Below, in pieces: positions 54,961 to 63,868 of a DNA stretch of 64,000 nucleotides. A program made the translations under genes and the position numbers. Source of the DNA: Kitasatospora phosalacinea (GTDB taxonomy: Bacteria; Actinomycetota; Actinomycetes; Streptomycetales; Streptomycetaceae). Every line of letters begins with the position of its first letter. Within the stretch, counting starts at the first letter, position 1. The DNA is taken from the NCBI RefSeq assembly GCF_000716545.1, contig NZ_JNWZ01000021.1, positions 88,060 through 152,059 of the forward strand, read 5' to 3'. The notes under the pieces were generated by a model, which saw nothing but the letters and a program-made list of their open reading frames with translations, made no database searches and was not told where the DNA came from.

Positions 54961-55301
54961 ACCGCCAGACGGCCAGGAGACCGCCCCGGCCGCTGCGCAG
55001 CCGAGCACCCGGCCCGGGGCCCGCCCGGGAGGCCTGGCAGGGTCGCAGGGACCACCTGATGCCCCACCCCGATGCCCCGCCCGCCGGGCCGCCTGATGCC
55101 CTACCTGATGCCACCACCCCGCCCCGGCCCCAGCCGCCCCGTCCGTCCGGGCCACAGGGCTGATGGAGACCGCCGGAAAATCCGACGTCCCTGTCTGCGC
55201 CCCTCGGTGGTGGTGGGTGGTGGTCGTGCTGGACGGGACCGGCGGCGCTGCGCGAGCTCCACCTCGGCGGCCCAGCCGGGTCCGACCACGACGACCATCA
55301 G

Positions 55302-55374
55302 GCCGCCGAGCACCGCCGCGCCGGGTGCCGCCGAGCACCGCCGCGCCGGGTCTCGTCCGACGTCTCGTCCGACG
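55302..55374. repeat. Two adjacent tandem repeats (25 bp x 2, then 12 bp x 2.5)
   Basis: A 25-bp unit starting GCCGCCGAGCACCGCCGCGC is duplicated at 55302-55326 and 55327-55351; TCTCGTCCGACG follows at 55351-55362 and 55363-55374 with a third partial copy. Confidence 0.85.
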
Positions 55375-55766
55375 TCTCGTTCGGGGTTCAGCACCTCGAC
55401 CTGCCACCGGCCGTTCCCGCAGGCCAGGTCCAGGATTCGGCCCATCTCACCGGCCCGGCTTACCTCTGTGCGCCTGGTCCTGGTGGTGATGGGTGGTGGT
55501 GGGCGGGTTGGGCGCGGTCGGTCCAGGGCGGGGCCGCTCACCGGCGCTCGGCCTCTTCCTTCGCACCCGCCTGGTGGCGGCCGCCGCGATCGAGCAGGGG
55601 GCGGGCGGCGTGGCCGTCGGCCGGCCCCGGCCCGCCCGGGACTTCCCCAGCGCCCGTAGCCCGCGGGAAGGGTTCCCAGGGAAGTAGTCGGCGCCCGTCG
55701 GCCTCCGCTCGCGCCTCTTGACCAGCAGGTCACAGCCCTTGTCCGCGTGCCCGCACCGGCCGATCG

Positions 55767-55821
55767 AAGACCAGTCCGTAGACCACTCTGCAGACCAGTC
55801 CGTGGACCAGTCCGCAGACAA
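55767..55821. repeat. Degenerate repeat of GACCAGTCCGYAGACC type
   Basis: Four imperfect 12-15 bp copies around AGACCAGTCCGT. In one frame they encode DQSVD/HSADQ repeats, on the other strand STDWS repeats; neither is clearly translated. Confidence 0.6.
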
Positions 55822-56370
55822 CCTCGCCCACCGCCGGGGCAGCCGGGCCCGGCCGGGCCGGTTTCGTCTCCGGGTTCGTCTCTGGTTTCGTTTCCAAGTG
55901 CCCCCACCCCGCTGTGCCCGGACTGTTTCCGCGGGTCAGGCCCGGCAAGTTCGCCCAGCACGGCTCCGACTTACCTCTGGGAGCCCTCGGCCCGGCGGAC
56001 GAAGGAAGGGGGAGGGTGGTGGGCGGCGGCACTGTGGGGTTCGGGGGCGCTGCGCTGTGTTGTTCGCCCTCTTCGGCCGGGGCGGTCAGGGCGGTCACGC
56101 CTCCTGTCACGCCCTCGCCGAGAAGGGCGCTATAGGAAGGGCTGTCGCGCCCTGCGACCTGCACGAGCACCTCTCAACCCCCGCTCCTCGACCGGGCGCG
56201 CCAGCACCCCGGGACAGCCGCTTCCCGCGCCCGGTCGCCCACCCCTTGACCACCAAGTCGGCGCCCCCACTCGCCGCCCCGGCCGCAGTCGTCCCCTGCG
56301 CAAGTTCGAGCTAGTCCGTCGCCGCGGGACTGCTCGGCGCTCGTCGGGCGTCGGGTTCAGCCTCGCGGCT

Positions 56371-56904
56371 TCAGCGGGCGATCTCCTCGGCCCAGTGCGC
56401 CAGTTGGGCGAAGTGCTCCGGTCGCAGCCCGTACCGGCGGTCGATCTTCAGGGTAAGCGCCCGGCCCGGGTGGTTGGCGGCGATCCACTCGGTGTCCTGG
56501 GGTCCGATCTCGTCGTCCACCCAGGCGAAGGGCTGCTGGTCGGCCCAGTAGACCAACTGCCGGGTCTTCCAGTGCAGCCCGTCCGGGTCCTTGTGGTTCA
56601 TCGACTCCCAGTTCACGTGAGGGAGTTTGGGCAGGCCGAGGAGCGGCGCCAGGTGCTCGTCCGCCTCGTGCCGCCAGGCGGTCGCCCACACCAGGTCGTA
56701 CGGCAGGGCGAGTAGAGACGGCCCGTGGGTGGGGTTCAGCCAGACCCGCAGCGGCTTCGGATCGGTCACGCCCTTGTCGAGCTGACGCTGTCTCCACGTC
56801 TGCGAGGGCACCCGGTGGGTCCGGTAGCCTCGGGGGCGGAGGATGCGGTCGAACGGGGCTATCGGCCCGTCGACGTCCAGCATCAGCAGCGGACGGTGTG
56901 CCAT
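56371..56904 (-). CDS. HAD-like hydrolase
   Basis: 177 residues. Start at ATG 56904, six bases after GGGAGG; the ATG two codons earlier touches the ribosome site. The N-terminus has the HAD motif I form LLMLDVDGPIAPFD, and later YDLVWATAWRHEADEHL (motif II-like T) and FAWVDDEIGPQDTEWI (motif IV-like DD). The Trp-rich body matches a streptomycete HAD family of unknown substrate. An ISL3 element ends just upstream of its start and may have replaced its promoter. Confidence 0.8.
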   Translation of the reverse strand: MAHRPLLMLDVDGPIAPFDRILRPRGYRTHRVPSQTWRQRQLDKGVTDPKPLRVWLNPTHGPSLLALPYDLVWATAWRHEADEHLAPLLGLPKLPHVNWESMNHKDPDGLHWKTRQLVYWADQQPFAWVDDEIGPQDTEWIAANHPGRALTLKIDRRYGLRPEHFAQLAHWAEEIAR

Positions 56905-56970
56905 GAACATCCTCCCAGTTGGTCGCTGCCGGATTCTCTCCCACTTCCGGCCCGCGCGGGGGTGTGTCCA

Positions 56971-58601
56971 GTGACTGGCTCTGGCCCGTAATCGGTGGTA
57001 GCACTGCGTGGTGATCATGGGAGGAGGATCCGCTGGCGGAGGAGGGGGAAGCCTGCGCGTCCGTGCATCTGCCTCATGATCCGTTTAGTGCGGGTGTTGA
57101 CGCCTTCGGTGCGGCCGTTGTGGAACGGCAGGGTCAGGCCAGCGTTTACGGCGGCGCGGTCGAGTTCGAGGCCGTTCGCGAAGGAGTGCAGGTGGGGAAG
57201 AGCGGCAGCGCGGACGGCCGCGATCCAGTCGGTGAGCTTGGCGCCGTTGCCCTCGGCCGGGGTCAGCAACTGGGCGAACTCGTAGACCAGGCGGGCGAGG
57301 TCGGCCATCTCGGGGCAGGCCTTGGTGAGCGCGGCGTCCTTCTCGCGCAGGTGGTCGGGGCGGGCCAGGAGCAGGCGGGCGAAGCGCTTCGGAGTGGTGA
57401 CGGGCCGTTCGCCCTCTGCTCGGCCCTGGTTGATGTAGCGGACCAGGAGGTTCGCGCTGCCGGTGTAGCCCAGTTCCTTGATCTCGCGCAGGAGGTGGGT
57501 GACGGGGACCGCGGGGTCCTCGGCCCGGCGTCGGCGCAGGTGATCGCGGTAGGGGTCGACCAGGGCGGGCCGGTAGCGCGGTGCCCGGCGCTCGGCTGGG
57601 GGCTCTTTGCGGCGTGCGTGGCGCTTGACGGTGTTCAGGGCGAGGTCGAGGCGGCGGGCGCACTCGAGCAGGCCGACGCCCCTGTCGAGCAGGTCGTGGA
57701 TCTGCTGCCAGCGCTCGCGGACACTCTGCTCGTGCAGGCCTGCGGGCCGGGCCGGATTCACCGCGGTGGCCCAGCAGGCGGCGTGGGAGCGGACTTCGCC
57801 CAGGACCTTGTCGCATAGGTTCGACCACAGGTGCCATCGGTCGCTGACCTGCACCGCTTCCGGAAGTGCCTGCCGGATCGCCTCGCCGTGGGAGCCGGAG
57901 CCGTCCCGGCACACGTACTGGGCGCCGGGGTGCTCGCGCAGCCACGCGACCAGCGTCTTGGTGGTGCGGTCGGGCAGGACGTCGATCCGCTCGCCGGTCT
58001 CAGCGTCGATGATGACGGTGGCGTACCGGTGCCGGCGCTTGAGCGCGAAGTCGTCGACGCCGAGTACGCGCGGCACACGCAGCGGCGGTAGCACTTGGTG
58101 CATGAGGATCCGGAGCGCTGTTGAGCGGGCCACGGCGCAGGCCGGCACGCGGGAGAGGCGGGCACCCGCCCGGCCCGCTAACTCCTTCACCACCGCGCTG
58201 AGTTGCCTGGTCAAACGGTTGGTGCGGCGCTGGTAGCGTTCCACGATGCCGGGGACCTGTTCGCGGAACGTCTGTCGCGGACAGCCGAGCACCGGACACA
58301 CCAGGCGCCGCAGCGTCACCGAGACGACGACTCTCCGCCCGTCCACCGGCACGTCCGTCACCTTCCTCCCGTGAAACCCGTGCACCCGCCCGGTCGGCGT
58401 TCCGCACGAGGGACACGGCACCGGGGCGTCCCGGGTTCGGGCCGACACTCGGATCGCATCTCCTTCATCCGACACGCCCTCGACGACCAGTCCCGACAGC
58501 CCCGAAAACACCACGCTGACAAGCTCGTTGACATCCAGCACACCATGCCAACGAGAATCGTCACGATAAGTCACCACCGATTACGGGCCAGAGCCGGTCA
58601 C
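56971..58601 (-). mobile_element. ISL3-family insertion sequence
   Basis: Inverted repeats of 29 bp with one mismatch at 56971-56999 and 58573-58601 (inner sequence GGCTCTGGCCCGTAATCGG). Similarity between the ends fades gradually outside, so the true tips may be at the GGCTCT (56977 and 58595) or several bases further out. I see no 8-bp target duplication. Confidence 0.85.
57015..58577 (-). CDS. ISL3-family transposase
   Basis: 520 residues, full length. N-terminal zinc ribbon (CPSCGTPTGRVHGFHGRKVTDVPVDGRRVV...LVCPVLGCPRQTF), helix-turn-helix region, then the DDE core: VLGVDDFALKRRHRYATVIID, VSDRWHLWSNLCDKV, and FHNGRTEGVNTRTKRIMRQMHGRAGFPLLRQRIL with the last acidic residue. All motifs of the family are present, so it is probably active. 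Confidence 0.95.
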   Translation of the reverse strand: MVTYRDDSRWHGVLDVNELVSVVFSGLSGLVVEGVSDEGDAIRVSARTRDAPVPCPSCGTPTGRVHGFHGRKVTDVPVDGRRVVVSVTLRRLVCPVLGCPRQTFREQVPGIVERYQRRTNRLTRQLSAVVKELAGRAGARLSRVPACAVARSTALRILMHQVLPPLRVPRVLGVDDFALKRRHRYATVIIDAETGERIDVLPDRTTKTLVAWLREHPGAQYVCRDGSGSHGEAIRQALPEAVQVSDRWHLWSNLCDKVLGEVRSHAACWATAVNPARPAGLHEQSVRERWQQIHDLLDRGVGLLECARRLDLALNTVKRHARRKEPPAERRAPRYRPALVDPYRDHLRRRRAEDPAVPVTHLLREIKELGYTGSANLLVRYINQGRAEGERPVTTPKRFARLLLARPDHLREKDAALTKACPEMADLARLVYEFAQLLTPAEGNGAKLTDWIAAVRAAALPHLHSFANGLELDRAAVNAGLTLPFHNGRTEGVNTRTKRIMRQMHGRAGFPLLRQRILLP

Positions 58602-58639
58602 CGTACAGACCCCACGCTGGCTGCATGACAACCCGAACG

Positions 58640-58957
58640 CGTGTCCACTACCGCGGGGGAAGGCCCCAGGTCTTCGGGCCGGTGGTCGATCAGCGCCTGC
58701 CGGACACACTGCTGCTGGTCCGGATCGAGCACCTGGTGCTCGCCCACCCGGCGGCCGCGGGTCTTTGACACCAGCGCCTCGCGGCCGCCGGTCTGCCAGG
58801 CAGCCCACCAGTCGGTCACCGACTCCACGGTGACGCCGAGGAGTTCGGCCACCTCGCGACGGTCCCGGCCCGCCCCAAGCACCGCGACCGCCCGCATCCG
58901 CAGAGCTTCCTGAGCCTTCGGCGACAGCCGCCGCGCGTCCTCAAACAGATCCGTCAC
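58640..58957 (-). pseudogene. IS630-family transposase, N-terminal fragment
   Basis: Reads MTDLFEDARRLSPKAQEALRMRAVAVLGAGRDRREVAELLGVTVESVTDWWAAWQTGGREALVSKTRGRRVGEHQVLDPDQQQCVRQALIDHRPEDLG, the helix-turn-helix half of an IS630 transposase, then loses similarity about 40 bases before the ISL3 end. The catalytic part is absent, perhaps displaced by that insertion. Confidence 0.75.
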
Positions 58958-59578
58958 GCCCGGATCAACGAGCCCGGAACCTTACCGTTTCGGGCAATAC
59001 CACTGGCGCCGGCCGGGGTTTCGATCTCTCCGGGTAGCTCCATGCCGGGCTTCGTTCCTTCGGCCTGGCCATCGGCGGCATCCCGGGCGCCGGCCCCAGG
59101 AAACGTCGTTGCCGCTTGTTGTCGTCTTCTGCCGCAGGGTGTTGCAGGGCGCGCAACGGGATCCGGATCCGGCATGCTTCTGCCAACTCGGTGCTCCTGT
59201 GGGGGCGTTGAAGACGGCTGGGGGCCGGCCTGGTGCGCGGAGGTGTGGGTGCGGCCTTCCGGGCGGAACCTGGGGTGCGATTTCTAGTGAGACGCAAATT
59301 GACTTCCGGATTTGTGGCCGAATGGAATTCAGTGTCATTTTTCTCTTGGAATGTTGTCGAATTGAATGACTGCCGGGTGTGTGTGGGGATGTCGCGTTGA
59401 GGGTGGGATGCTCCGGTCCGTGCGCTGTGGCCCCGGGTGTGCATTTGGGACATTCGCCAACAAATCTTGTTGTTGGTTGATGTGCGGAGTGACGGGCCAT
59501 ATGCTCAGGGTAAGGTCTCGAGGGGATCCGGACCTTCTGTTGCCAGGTTCTGAACGACCTACTATTGGGGGAATTTTC
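58958..59578. other. Intergenic region, AT-richer on the right
   Basis: About 620 bases. From about 59280 the GC content falls sharply (ATTTGTGG, CATTTTTCTCTTGGAATG, CAACAAATC), unlike the rest of the window. It holds the promoter of the next secreted-protein gene. No gene seen. Confidence 0.5.
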
Positions 59579-60061
59579 ATGCGTCGAATAGTTCGTGCCG
59601 GCGTTGCCGCAGCACTTCTGATTTCTCCGGTCCTGGCGGCTGTCGATGCCCAGGCGGCTTCGGCTGACCAGCTGCCGAAGAGCGGAGGGGTTTCCGTCGA
59701 AATCAACGACGGAAGCGCGTCTGTCAAGAGCGGCGGCGTCGCGCCCATGAGCAGCACCAAGCTGAGCAGCGGGACCCTGTACTTCACCGGCGTGAACGGC
59801 ATCCAGGTCGGCAGCAGCTACAACTCGATGCTCGCGTACATCAAATACGAGAAGACCTCGGGTGGTCAGATCTACGCCGAGTTCGCGTACGAGGAAGGCG
59901 GGATCACCCACTGGGACCAGGGCGCGTTCTACCAGAACGCGGGCGAGACCAAGAGCTACAGCTGGGGCATCGTCCCGCTGCCGGCGAACTGCTCCGCGAT
60001 CGGCAAGATGTGGGTGTCCGGGCAGCAGACCTTCCAGACTCCGCCGGAGCACCCCTGCTGA
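59579..60061 (+). CDS. Small secreted protein
   Basis: 160 residues; ATG after GGGGGAA. Signal peptide MRRIVRAGVAAALLISPVLAAVDAQA. The mature protein is beta-rich (TLYFTGVNGIQVGSSYNSMLAYIKYEKTSGGQIYAEFAYEEGGITHWDQGAFYQNAGETKSYSWG) with two Cys near the end (ANCSAIGK and EHPC) that could pair. Codon use is less GC-biased than in the neighbours, and the upstream region is AT-rich, suggesting transfer. A strong terminator follows. Function unknown. Confidence 0.8.
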   Translation: MRRIVRAGVAAALLISPVLAAVDAQAASADQLPKSGGVSVEINDGSASVKSGGVAPMSSTKLSSGTLYFTGVNGIQVGSSYNSMLAYIKYEKTSGGQIYAEFAYEEGGITHWDQGAFYQNAGETKSYSWGIVPLPANCSAIGKMWVSGQQTFQTPPEHPC

Positions 60062-60083
60062 GCCTGACAAGCTGAACCAGAAC

Positions 60084-60122
60084 CACGGGGTGGGTACGGG
60101 CTCTGCCCGTACCCACCCCGTG
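60084..60122 (+). terminator. Strong hairpin terminator
   Basis: Perfect 18-bp stem (60084-60101 with 60105-60122), 3-base loop, 22 bases after the secreted-protein gene. Confidence 0.88.
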
Positions 60123-60151
60123 CCGCTGCCCACCACATCCCGGAAGACCCG

Positions 60152-61435
60152 ATGATCGAAGCAATTTTCGGTGCTGTTCCTGCTCTCTTTCCCGTGCTCG
60201 CCGTACTCGGCCTCCTTTTCGGCGCGGTGGCCTTCTGGCAGGCCCGGCGCCACCAGTACCCGCCTGCAGTTCCGATTCTGTGGGCCCTATCGCTGGCCGG
60301 GGAGCTGACAGCGACACTGACGCCAGGCGGCGGATCGACTGGGTCGCCGAGCTGCTCGATCGGGGCCGGCGTATGGGACACGGCGGTAACCGAGCAGGGG
60401 CTGATGAACATCGCCCTGTACGTCCCGCTCGCCTTGTTCGGCACGATCGTTTTCCGCCGGCCCCTGACCATCCTCGCCACCTCCGCAGTACTCTCCGGTG
60501 TGACCGAGGTCCTGCAGACTCTGATGGGCCTCGGCCGGGCATGCGACGGCGCCGACTTCGTCGACAACGTCTGTGGCGCACTCGTCGGTACTGCCCTCGC
60601 AGTCCTCTGGCTGTGGCTTCGCCGCCGCAAGCCGCAGTTCGGATGCAAGGACGCCCTGCACTCCTTCGCCGCGGCCGGCACCGGCTTCGCGGCCGTGGCT
60701 GTCGTCATCTGGATGTTCATCCCGCTCTACCATGATGAATCCGGGTTCGGCACGAATTCCTCCGACGACGGCGGGGTCGGCGCGTCCCGACGCATCGCAG
60801 TGAAGCTCTTCGGCCCGGATACCCAAGTGCAAACCACCCAGATGGGTCCCAACCCCGAAAAGTCATCCCAGCGGGTTCTGGACGTCACAACCGACCGGGG
60901 CCAGTTCCGAATCGAGTGGCCCACCGAGCGCCTCCTCCTGAGCGCCTCGGCCAACAGCCAGGTCGACCCAGGCTCCCTGACCCAGGACCAGGTGCTCAAA
61001 GTCGGCGCAGACTTTGCGACAACTTGGTTCTCCGACCTCACACCGGCAGCGACTCGGACCCTGACCCCCACCGACAGCGCAGGCGGTGCTTACATGCTCA
61101 CCTACCGCCGGTACAACAGCGATGCCGTGCTGATGCCCATGCGCCTGGACATCACCGTCTCCACTTCCGGACGGATCATGGCGTCATCCGCACGGTGGGA
61201 CACAGACCCCCAACTGCCGCACCCCACCGTCAGCGCCGATGCGGCAAAAGCGAAGGCCGTCTCAACAGTGCCCGGCTCACGTGCGGACACCACATTCCTC
61301 CTGGCCAAGCAGATCGACGGTCAGTGGAGGCCGTGCTGGGCGGTCAACCTCATCAAACAGGGGGAAGCCCAACGCTCGGGCACCGTCGACTTCGTCGATG
61401 CCATTACCGGACAGTCGGTGGCACATCAAGGATAG
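60152..61435 (+). CDS. VanZ-like membrane protein with extracytoplasmic domain
   Basis: 427 residues; ATG with GGAAG upstream. Residues 1-190 carry about five membrane helices and the VanZ-like pattern NIALYVPLALFGTIVFRRP...TEVLQTLMGLGRACDGADFVDNVCGALVG. After a further helix (FAAVAVVIWMFIPLYH) an extracytoplasmic domain of about 220 residues follows (RIAVKLFGPDTQVQ...WPTERLLLSASANSQ...YMLTYRRYNSDAVLMPMRLDITVS...WAVNLIKQG...VDFVDAITGQ), partly resembling PepSY-type folds. Plain VanZ proteins lack this tail. Function unknown; VanZ itself gives low-level teicoplanin resistance. Confidence 0.8.
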   Translation: MIEAIFGAVPALFPVLAVLGLLFGAVAFWQARRHQYPPAVPILWALSLAGELTATLTPGGGSTGSPSCSIGAGVWDTAVTEQGLMNIALYVPLALFGTIVFRRPLTILATSAVLSGVTEVLQTLMGLGRACDGADFVDNVCGALVGTALAVLWLWLRRRKPQFGCKDALHSFAAAGTGFAAVAVVIWMFIPLYHDESGFGTNSSDDGGVGASRRIAVKLFGPDTQVQTTQMGPNPEKSSQRVLDVTTDRGQFRIEWPTERLLLSASANSQVDPGSLTQDQVLKVGADFATTWFSDLTPAATRTLTPTDSAGGAYMLTYRRYNSDAVLMPMRLDITVSTSGRIMASSARWDTDPQLPHPTVSADAAKAKAVSTVPGSRADTTFLLAKQIDGQWRPCWAVNLIKQGEAQRSGTVDFVDAITGQSVAHQG

Positions 61436-61604
61436 TTTTTCCAGCGCAGGCGATTGGAATTCCAGGGAAAACCAGCGTGCTGCCCTGCCGTCCCCGTAGC
61501 GTTCCTGGACAGCACCATCTGGGCACGGGAAAGGTGTTACATCAGGCCCAATGGGCCACGTAGCGTATTTCGCTACTCGGACCACGGCGGCCGCACACTG
61601 AAAG

Positions 61605-62126
61605 ATGAAACTAAAGGCGGCGCCGAAATTCCGCCTGGACACCGAAAACGGCTCGGAGGTGGTCTGGCTGTCGGCGGCCGACCTGGCAGGCAGCCACCTC
61701 TGCCCGAACGTCGGCGAGCACCTGGTCGCCACCGCCACCGAGGCCCCGCCCGCGGCCACCGCGCCGATGCTGCTGCCGCCCATGACGGACGCCAGCTACC
61801 AGTGGCGCCGAACACCCTGCGCGCTGTCGGCCGGCGGTGCCACGCTGGCCCGATGGACGAGCATGACGAGCAGCTGCCGCAGCGCCGGGTCTACGGCGCC
61901 GAGCCCGGAGAGGACCCCGGCCCCGATCCGGGTGCGAGTACCGGGAGCTGGTGGGCGGTCCGCTGGACGGCCAGCTGCTGGACATCACCGGCTGGGATGC
62001 CGACATGCTGGAGTACGGGGCCGCGTTGATCACAACCTGGGCCACTACGGCGCCGGCGGCCGCGCGCACTACGAGCCCCGGCCCGGCGAGCCGGACCGGT
62101 GGGTCTGGCAGGGTGACTCGGCGTAG
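61605..62126 (+). pseudogene. Frameshifted small gene(s) of mobile-element type
   Basis: From ATG 61605 the frame gives MKLKAAPKFRLDTENGSEVVWLSAADLAG..., which starts well and then loses sense. From ATG 61853, another frame gives MDEHDEQLPQRRVYGAEPGEDPGPDPG, then after a shift ELVGGPLDGQLLDITGWDADMLEYGAALIT, then after another shift HYGAGGRAHYEPRPGEPDRWVWQGDSA, ending at 62126. The pieces together look like one small protein family (GGPLDGQLLD) known from Streptomyces integrated elements. Two shifts within 270 bases mean it is decayed. Confidence 0.6.
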
Positions 62127-62160
62127 AGGCCCGATCGGGCCGGTCTTGGTCGTGCGCCCG

Positions 62161-62499
62161 TCAGGCCGCCTGGTCTGCCTGGTCGTTGAGGTGCATGAGC
62201 TGGGTTTGGGCGTTCACCCGGTCGGTGCCTTGCAGTTCCTGCCGGTGCGGGTGCGCCCACACGGTCCGGGCGGCCTGCGCCTCTACTTCCAGCAGCCGAC
62301 GGTTGTCCTCGGCCTGCTCCTCGTTCCAGCCCTCACTGCCCGCCATGACGGTGCTGTCCTTCGACGCGGTGTCGGTCTGTGGCTCGGTCCAGCGCGGGGC
62401 GATGGCAAGGAGGGCGTGCCGGGCTGCGCGGGCGGTTTCCAGGGCCGGCTGGGCGGTCGTCAGGTCGGCCGGGTGTGCGAACGTCTTCTGCTTGCTCAC
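62161..62499 (-). CDS. Hypothetical protein
   Basis: 112 residues from GTG 62499; no clear ribosome site. Helical and hydrophilic (LTTAQPALETARAARHALLAIAPRW...NEEQAEDNRRLLEVEAQAARTVWAHPHRQELQGTDRVNAQTQLMHLNDQADQA). No family recognised. Its composition (Gln, Thr, His) differs from shadow frames, which supports a real gene. It lies among remnants of an integrated element. Confidence 0.5.
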   Translation of the reverse strand: MSKQKTFAHPADLTTAQPALETARAARHALLAIAPRWTEPQTDTASKDSTVMAGSEGWNEEQAEDNRRLLEVEAQAARTVWAHPHRQELQGTDRVNAQTQLMHLNDQADQAA

Positions 62500-62650
62500 G
62501 GGTTCGCATCGTGTGTATGACCCGTGCCGGAGCCGTGCACCGCCTCACCGGCGGCCGTGCTTGGCCCCGTCCGCTGTTCGGCCGGAGTCTGTGCCGAGCC
62601 GGGTCGGGTCGGGTGGGGATGGTTCGGTGAGGGTGGGACAGACTGTGCGC

Positions 62651-63235
62651 ATGAGTCCCGACCGCCGCCCGCTGGAGCCGGTCTTCTCCGAGCCCGCCGT
62701 CGACCTGGTCCTGCCGGCCGCGGAGCGCCCGCTCCCGCTGCCCGCCGAGCTCTCACCGTTCCTGGAGCCAGGTGGGAACGCCTCCACCCCGCCGCCTGCC
62801 CGCCGCCTGCCGGCCGCGTTCGCGCCCGACAGGCCTGAACCCGCACTGCCGGCCTTCGGCAGTCGGTGGTGGGCGCCGCAGGCAATGGGTCGCGGCGCGC
62901 ACCACCGGGGTCGATTCTTCCCCACCCGGGCGACAGCCCCGTCTTCGGACCCGGGTCTGCCCGGAGCCGCAACGGCTCCGGGCAGCCACGAACACGCCTG
63001 CATCCGCTGCCCGATGCTCCACATCGACCCGAAGATGCTCGATCGGCTCGCCGAGATCGAGGCCGACCTCCTCGTCCGCCGCGAGCGCGCCGAAGCCGAA
63101 GGCTGGCTCGGTGAGATCGAGGGCATCGACCTCGCCCTCATCTTTCTCAACGGCAAGCGCGAGGAAGCACTCCGCCTCGCTGCCAAGGACCGGGTCAACC
63201 TCGCCATGCCTGCCCGCAGAGAGAAGACGAAATGA
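62651..63235 (+). CDS. Integrase C-terminal-like protein (probable fragment)
   Basis: 194 residues from ATG 62651. The last 70 residues (HEHACIRCPMLHIDPKMLDRLAEIEADLLVRRERAEAEGWLGEIEGIDLALIFLNGKREEALRLA) match the Cys-containing tail found at the end of large streptomycete tyrosine recombinases. The catalytic R...HxxR...Y core is absent, and the first 120 residues are Pro-rich without family. It may be a remnant fused to new sequence, or a stand-alone tail protein. Confidence 0.5.
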   Translation: MSPDRRPLEPVFSEPAVDLVLPAAERPLPLPAELSPFLEPGGNASTPPPARRLPAAFAPDRPEPALPAFGSRWWAPQAMGRGAHHRGRFFPTRATAPSSDPGLPGAATAPGSHEHACIRCPMLHIDPKMLDRLAEIEADLLVRRERAEAEGWLGEIEGIDLALIFLNGKREEALRLAAKDRVNLAMPARREKTK

Positions 63236-63270
63236 GCCCTACGGACACGAAGCACTGTCCCGCACAGGAC

Positions 63271-63759
63271 TCACACCAGCAGCCGAATCGACGGAACCTC
63301 CGCATCCACCCCGATCTCCGTCTTGCAGCCTCCGCAGTACACACTCGTGGGACGCCGCACGTTCGTCTGGATCGAGCCTTCGCCGGACGTCTCCTGGTGA
63401 GGGCAGGAGTTGCCATAGTGCAGGCGGACCCAATTGCTCAACGGCGTTGCGTTCGTGCCCCGCTTGGCATCCTTGAACGGCGCCCACCAGAAGTCCACCA
63501 CCGTCCGCAACGCCAGCCGGTCGTCCTGGCGCGTCACGTCGAACGCAGCGATCCGCGCCGCGGTGAAGTGCTGCTCGTTCCTGCCGCTCCAGCAGACAGC
63601 CCGCTCGGCGCCCCGCTCCAGCGAGGTGGCGCGGCCGACCCGCTCGCAGACGAAGCAATCCAAGTTCAGCTGGATCGCGGGTTTCCAGAACAACCGATCA
63701 CGATGAACCTTCTCAAGCCCAGACAGAACCGCGGTGATCTCAGCTTGGCGTTTATCCAT
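63271..63759 (-). CDS. Hypothetical zinc-ribbon-like protein
   Basis: 162 residues from ATG 63759 (DKRQAEITAVLSGLEKVHRDRLFWKPAI...). Two Cys pairs are visible: LDCFVCERVG and VYCGGCKTEIG, plus C in RAVCWSGRNEQHF and NSCPHQE; a treble-clef or zinc-ribbon fold is plausible. FTAARIAAFDVTRQDDRLALRTVVDFWWAPFKDAKRGT is a well-formed central segment. Family unknown, though similar proteins occur in streptomycete integrated elements (from memory). Reads away from the IS701 start. Confidence 0.65.
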   Translation of the reverse strand: MDKRQAEITAVLSGLEKVHRDRLFWKPAIQLNLDCFVCERVGRATSLERGAERAVCWSGRNEQHFTAARIAAFDVTRQDDRLALRTVVDFWWAPFKDAKRGTNATPLSNWVRLHYGNSCPHQETSGEGSIQTNVRRPTSVYCGGCKTEIGVDAEVPSIRLLV

Positions 63760-63807
63760 GCACGTCACCCGACCTGCTGATCTGCGGTTCTTCCCGGGAC
63801 AGCAGAG

Positions 63808-63863
63808 GCGGCCGTTCTCCACGCTTTGAGGTGTCGAGTCACGAAGCACGAGAGAACGGCCGC
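63808..63863. repeat. Inverted repeat before the IS701 transposase
   Basis: GCGGCCGTTCTC (63808-63819) and its complement (63852-63863), just before the transposase ATG. Possibly the IS end and a translation-control hairpin. Confidence 0.6.
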
Positions 63864-63868
63864 TGTGT

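Larger units (their letters stand above)
54961..56370. other. Long low-information region with repeats
   Basis: About 1.4 kb, very GC-rich, with no convincing complete gene. It contains a possible fragment on the minus strand (GRILDLACGNGRWQVEVLNPE near 55380-55450, methyltransferase-like motif) and another (GRCGHADKGCDLLVKRRERRPTG near 55705-55775). The tandem repeats are listed separately. It looks like decayed mobile or plasmid-type DNA. Confidence 0.45.

Noticed and set aside
55302..55821. CRISPR array
   Set aside because: Repeats are adjacent without spacers and differ in length; no cas genes nearby.
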